A DNA stretch of 6,106 nt from Gammaproteobacteria bacterium (lineage in GTDB: Bacteria > Pseudomonadota > Gammaproteobacteria > Steroidobacterales > Steroidobacteraceae), in contig PMNQ01000255.1 in the NCBI GenBank assembly GCA_003162555.1, positions 249 to 6,354 on the forward strand, in the 5' to 3' direction. The translations under genes and the position numbers were made by a program. Positions 4,090 through 6,106 of this stretch are shown one piece after another; within the stretch, counting starts at the first letter, position 1; each line of letters begins with the position of its first letter. The notes under the pieces were generated by a model. The model ran no database searches. It was not told where the DNA came from and saw only the letters and a program-made list of their open reading frames with translations.

Positions 4090-5985
4090 ATGTCGACACC
4101 GCGCGAGACGCACGGCTTCCAGGCCGAAGTGCGCCAGCTCATGCAGCTGATGATCCATTCGCTGTACAGCCACCGCGAGATCTTCCTGCGCGAGCTGATT
4201 TCCAACGCTTCCGATGCCAACGACAAGTTGCGCTTCCTCGCGCTGGGTGATCCGACGCTGCTGGCCGGAGAACCCGAGCTGGCGATATGGATCGACGTTG
4301 ACACCACCGCCGGCACCATCACCATCCGCGACAACGGCGTGGGCCTTTCCCGCGAGGAGGCGATCGCGCACCTGGGCACGATCGCCAAGTCGGGCACCGC
4401 CGAGTTCTTCGGCAAGCTCACCGGCGAAGCGCAGCGCGACGCGCAGCTGATCGGGCAGTTCGGCGTCGGCTTCTATTCCGCGTTCATCGTCGCCGAGCGC
4501 GTGGTCGTGGAGAGCCGCCGCGCCGATGCGCCGGCAGCGGCCGGAATCCGCTGGGAATCACGCGCTGACGGCGAATTCACCATTGAGACGATCGAGCGCG
4601 TGCAGCGCGGCACCAGCGTGATCCTGTACCTCAAGGAGGACGCGCGCGAGTACGCAGACGGCTGGCGGCTGCGCTCGCTGGTGCGGCGCTATTCCGACCA
4701 CATTGCCTTTCCGGTGCGCATGACCAAAGAGGGCGCGACGCTCGAGTACGAGGCTGTCAACCAGGCCCAGGCGCTGTGGGCGCGGCCTAAGCCTGAGATC
4801 AGTGATGACGAGTACCGCGCCTTTTACCGCCACATCAGCCACGACGGCGCCGATCCGCTGCTGTGGGCGCACAATCGCGTCGAGGGCAAGCGCGAGTACA
4901 CGAGTCTCCTGTATCTGCCCTCGCAGGCGCCCTTCGATTTGTGGCAGCGCGAGGCCGCGCGCGGCCTGAAACTGTACGTGCGCCGCGTGTTCATCATGGA
5001 CAACGCCGAGCAGTTCCTGCCGCTGTATCTGCGCTTCATCAAGGGCGTGGTCGACTCCAACGACCTGCCGTTGAACGTGTCGCGCGAACTGCTGCAGCAG
5101 GACGAGCAGGTGGAGGCCATGCGTAGCGCGCTCACCCGCCGCGCGCTCGAATTGCTCTCCAGGCTTAGCGGCGACGACGCGGCGAAGTACGCCACGTTCT
5201 GGAAGGAATTCGGGCGCGTGCTGAAGGAAGGGTTGAGCGAAGACCCGGGGAATCGTGAGCGCATCCTGCCGCTGCTGCGCTACGCCAGCACGCACAATGC
5301 CGATGACGCCGAGAGCGTGAGCCTGGCCGATTACGTGGCGCGCATGAAGACTGGCCAGGAACGCATCTACTACGTGAACGGCGAAAATCACGCCGCCGCT
5401 CGCAGCAGCCCGCACATCGAGCAGTTGCGCGGCAAGGGCGTCGAGGTGCTGCTGCTGGGCGATCGCATCGATGAGTGGGTCATGGGGCAGCTGGGCGAAT
5501 TCTCTGGCAAGCGTTTCAAGGATGCCTCGCGCGGCGAGCTGGAGCTGGGCGCGCTGGCCGATGCCGCCGACCAGCAGCGCGGCGACGCGGCGCTCAAGGA
5601 AAGCAAAGCCCTGCTCAAGCGCTGCAAGGATGCACTCGGTGAAAGGGTGCGTGAGGTCAGGCCGAGCAGCCGCCTGGCCGATTCGCCCGCCTGCCTGGTG
5701 CGCGACGAGGCGGAAATGTCCGAGTCGATGCGCCGTGTAATGCAGGCCCACGGTCAGCAGGCGCCGCCGGCGGTGCCGACACTCGAACTCAACGTGACGC
5801 ATCCGCTGGTGAGTTATCTCGACGGACTGCCCAAGGGCGAGTCCTTCGACGAACTCGCCCGGCTCCTATACGATCAGGCGCGGCTTAACGATTCAGGCCA
5901 GCTCGAGCAGCCAGCGGAGTTCACGCGCCGGCTGAACGGCCTGCTGCTGCGGCTGGCGGGCCTGCAGCAGGCGCCACCGCCTTAA
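4090..5985 (+). CDS. htpG: Molecular chaperone HtpG (bacterial Hsp90)
   Basis: HtpG is the cytosolic Hsp90 homodimer that uses ATP-driven clamping to remodel client proteins with the DnaK system. The 631 residues match the usual bacterial length (E. coli 624) and all three domains are present. The N-terminal GHKL ATPase (about 1-230) has RELISNASDAND with the hydrolytic Glu35 and Mg-binding Asn39, DNGVG at 81-85, GQFGVGF at 122-128 and Gly174-Thr175. The middle domain (about 230-500) has GVVDSNDLPLNVSREL with the catalytic Arg332. The C-terminal dimerisation domain ends in LLLRLAGLQQ with no eukaryotic MEEVD tail, as expected. The ATG at 4090 matches the E. coli N-terminus and has GAGGG 9 bases upstream. 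A near-consensus heat-shock promoter lies at 4017-4046. msrB starts 17 bases after the stop, so the two are probably one operon. Confidence 0.98.
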   Translation: MSTPRETHGFQAEVRQLMQLMIHSLYSHREIFLRELISNASDANDKLRFLALGDPTLLAGEPELAIWIDVDTTAGTITIRDNGVGLSREEAIAHLGTIAKSGTAEFFGKLTGEAQRDAQLIGQFGVGFYSAFIVAERVVVESRRADAPAAAGIRWESRADGEFTIETIERVQRGTSVILYLKEDAREYADGWRLRSLVRRYSDHIAFPVRMTKEGATLEYEAVNQAQALWARPKPEISDDEYRAFYRHISHDGADPLLWAHNRVEGKREYTSLLYLPSQAPFDLWQREAARGLKLYVRRVFIMDNAEQFLPLYLRFIKGVVDSNDLPLNVSRELLQQDEQVEAMRSALTRRALELLSRLSGDDAAKYATFWKEFGRVLKEGLSEDPGNRERILPLLRYASTHNADDAESVSLADYVARMKTGQERIYYVNGENHAAARSSPHIEQLRGKGVEVLLLGDRIDEWVMGQLGEFSGKRFKDASRGELELGALADAADQQRGDAALKESKALLKRCKDALGERVREVRPSSRLADSPACLVRDEAEMSESMRRVMQAHGQQAPPAVPTLELNVTHPLVSYLDGLPKGESFDELARLLYDQARLNDSGQLEQPAEFTRRLNGLLLRLAGLQQAPPP

Positions 5986-6002
5986 TTTGCGAGGACTGAA
6001 AC

Positions 6003-6106
6003 ATGAGCCATGACAAGGACGCCGCTGCCCCGACCGATGCGGAGCTGCGCGCACGATTGACGCCGCTCCAGTACCAGGTGACGCGCGAGAAGGGCACCGA
6101 GCGCGC
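6003..6106 (+). CDS. msrB: Peptide-methionine (R)-S-oxide reductase MsrB, N-terminal fragment
   Basis: Only 34 codons are in the window and the 3' end is cut off. GAGGA at 5991-5995 sits 7 bases before the ATG. After an Ala/Asp-rich start, residues from about 18 read AELRARLTPLQYQVTREKGT, matching the MsrB opening in which a helix is followed by L(S/T)xxQxxVTxxxGTE and then the FTG segment. MsrB reduces the R epimer of methionine sulfoxide in proteins using thioredoxin. The zinc-binding CxxC pairs and the catalytic cysteine lie beyond the window, so activity cannot be judged. Its position directly behind htpG suggests co-expression under heat or oxidative stress. Confidence 0.85.
   Translation, partial: MSHDKDAAAPTDAELRARLTPLQYQVTREKGTER

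Noticed and set aside
3529..4371. Minus-strand open frames running from htpG through the divergent region into parA
   Set aside because: They overlap the htpG start, its promoter and the ParA ATPase motif region in another frame; the encoded sequence has no recognisable features.
4558..5802. Long minus-strand open frame (414 residues) opposite htpG
   Set aside because: htpG on the plus strand is certain, and the antisense frame shows only low-complexity His/Gln/Arg-rich sequence without a credible start or domain.

Overview
The window is high-GC, densely coded bacterial chromosome. The closest family resemblances are gammaproteobacterial: a PpnN-type nucleosidase, an HtpG very like the E. 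coli protein, and a LysM-bearing lytic transglycosylase tail. The order of genes not typical of enterics suggests a Xanthomonadales/Nevskiales-like lineage, but that placement is inference from family resemblance and base composition only. No phage, insertion-sequence, CRISPR, tRNA or rRNA signal was seen.

Layout. Bases 1-522 hold the 3' end of a cell-wall lytic transglycosylase with two C-terminal LysM modules. Bases 634-1212 encode an exported YkuD-fold L,D-transpeptidase, probably starting at an ATG that sits directly behind a perfect TATAAT box. Bases 1266-2651 encode the nucleotide 5'-monophosphate nucleosidase PpnN. After a 132-base gap, 2784-3008 encodes an unrecognised 74-residue protein with a disordered head and an aromatic, basic tail. 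It meets, tail to tail with a 12-base overlap, a minus-strand orphan ParA-type ATPase (2997-3731).

The 358-base divergent region 3732-4089 separates parA from htpG and is the most information-rich non-coding stretch. Next to parA it holds a cluster of small palindromes. It then holds a candidate 25-residue micro-protein (3908-3985) with a good ribosome-binding site and a perfect GC-rich hairpin just after its stop. Last come a near-consensus sigma-32 heat-shock promoter (4017-4046) and a hairpin at the predicted 5' end of the htpG mRNA. htpG (4090-5985) is followed after 17 bases by the start of msrB (6003 to the window end).

Themes. The left half is envelope remodelling (glycan cleavage, L,D-crosslinking) followed by purine nucleotide turnover. 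The right half is a protein-quality unit: the Hsp90 chaperone HtpG followed by methionine sulfoxide reductase MsrB, plausibly co-transcribed from the heat-shock promoter. The centre, with an orphan ParA and two uncharacterised small ORFs, is the least explained part. I see no convincing multi-gene novel system. The micro-protein and the 74-residue protein beside parA are the best candidates for undescribed biology.
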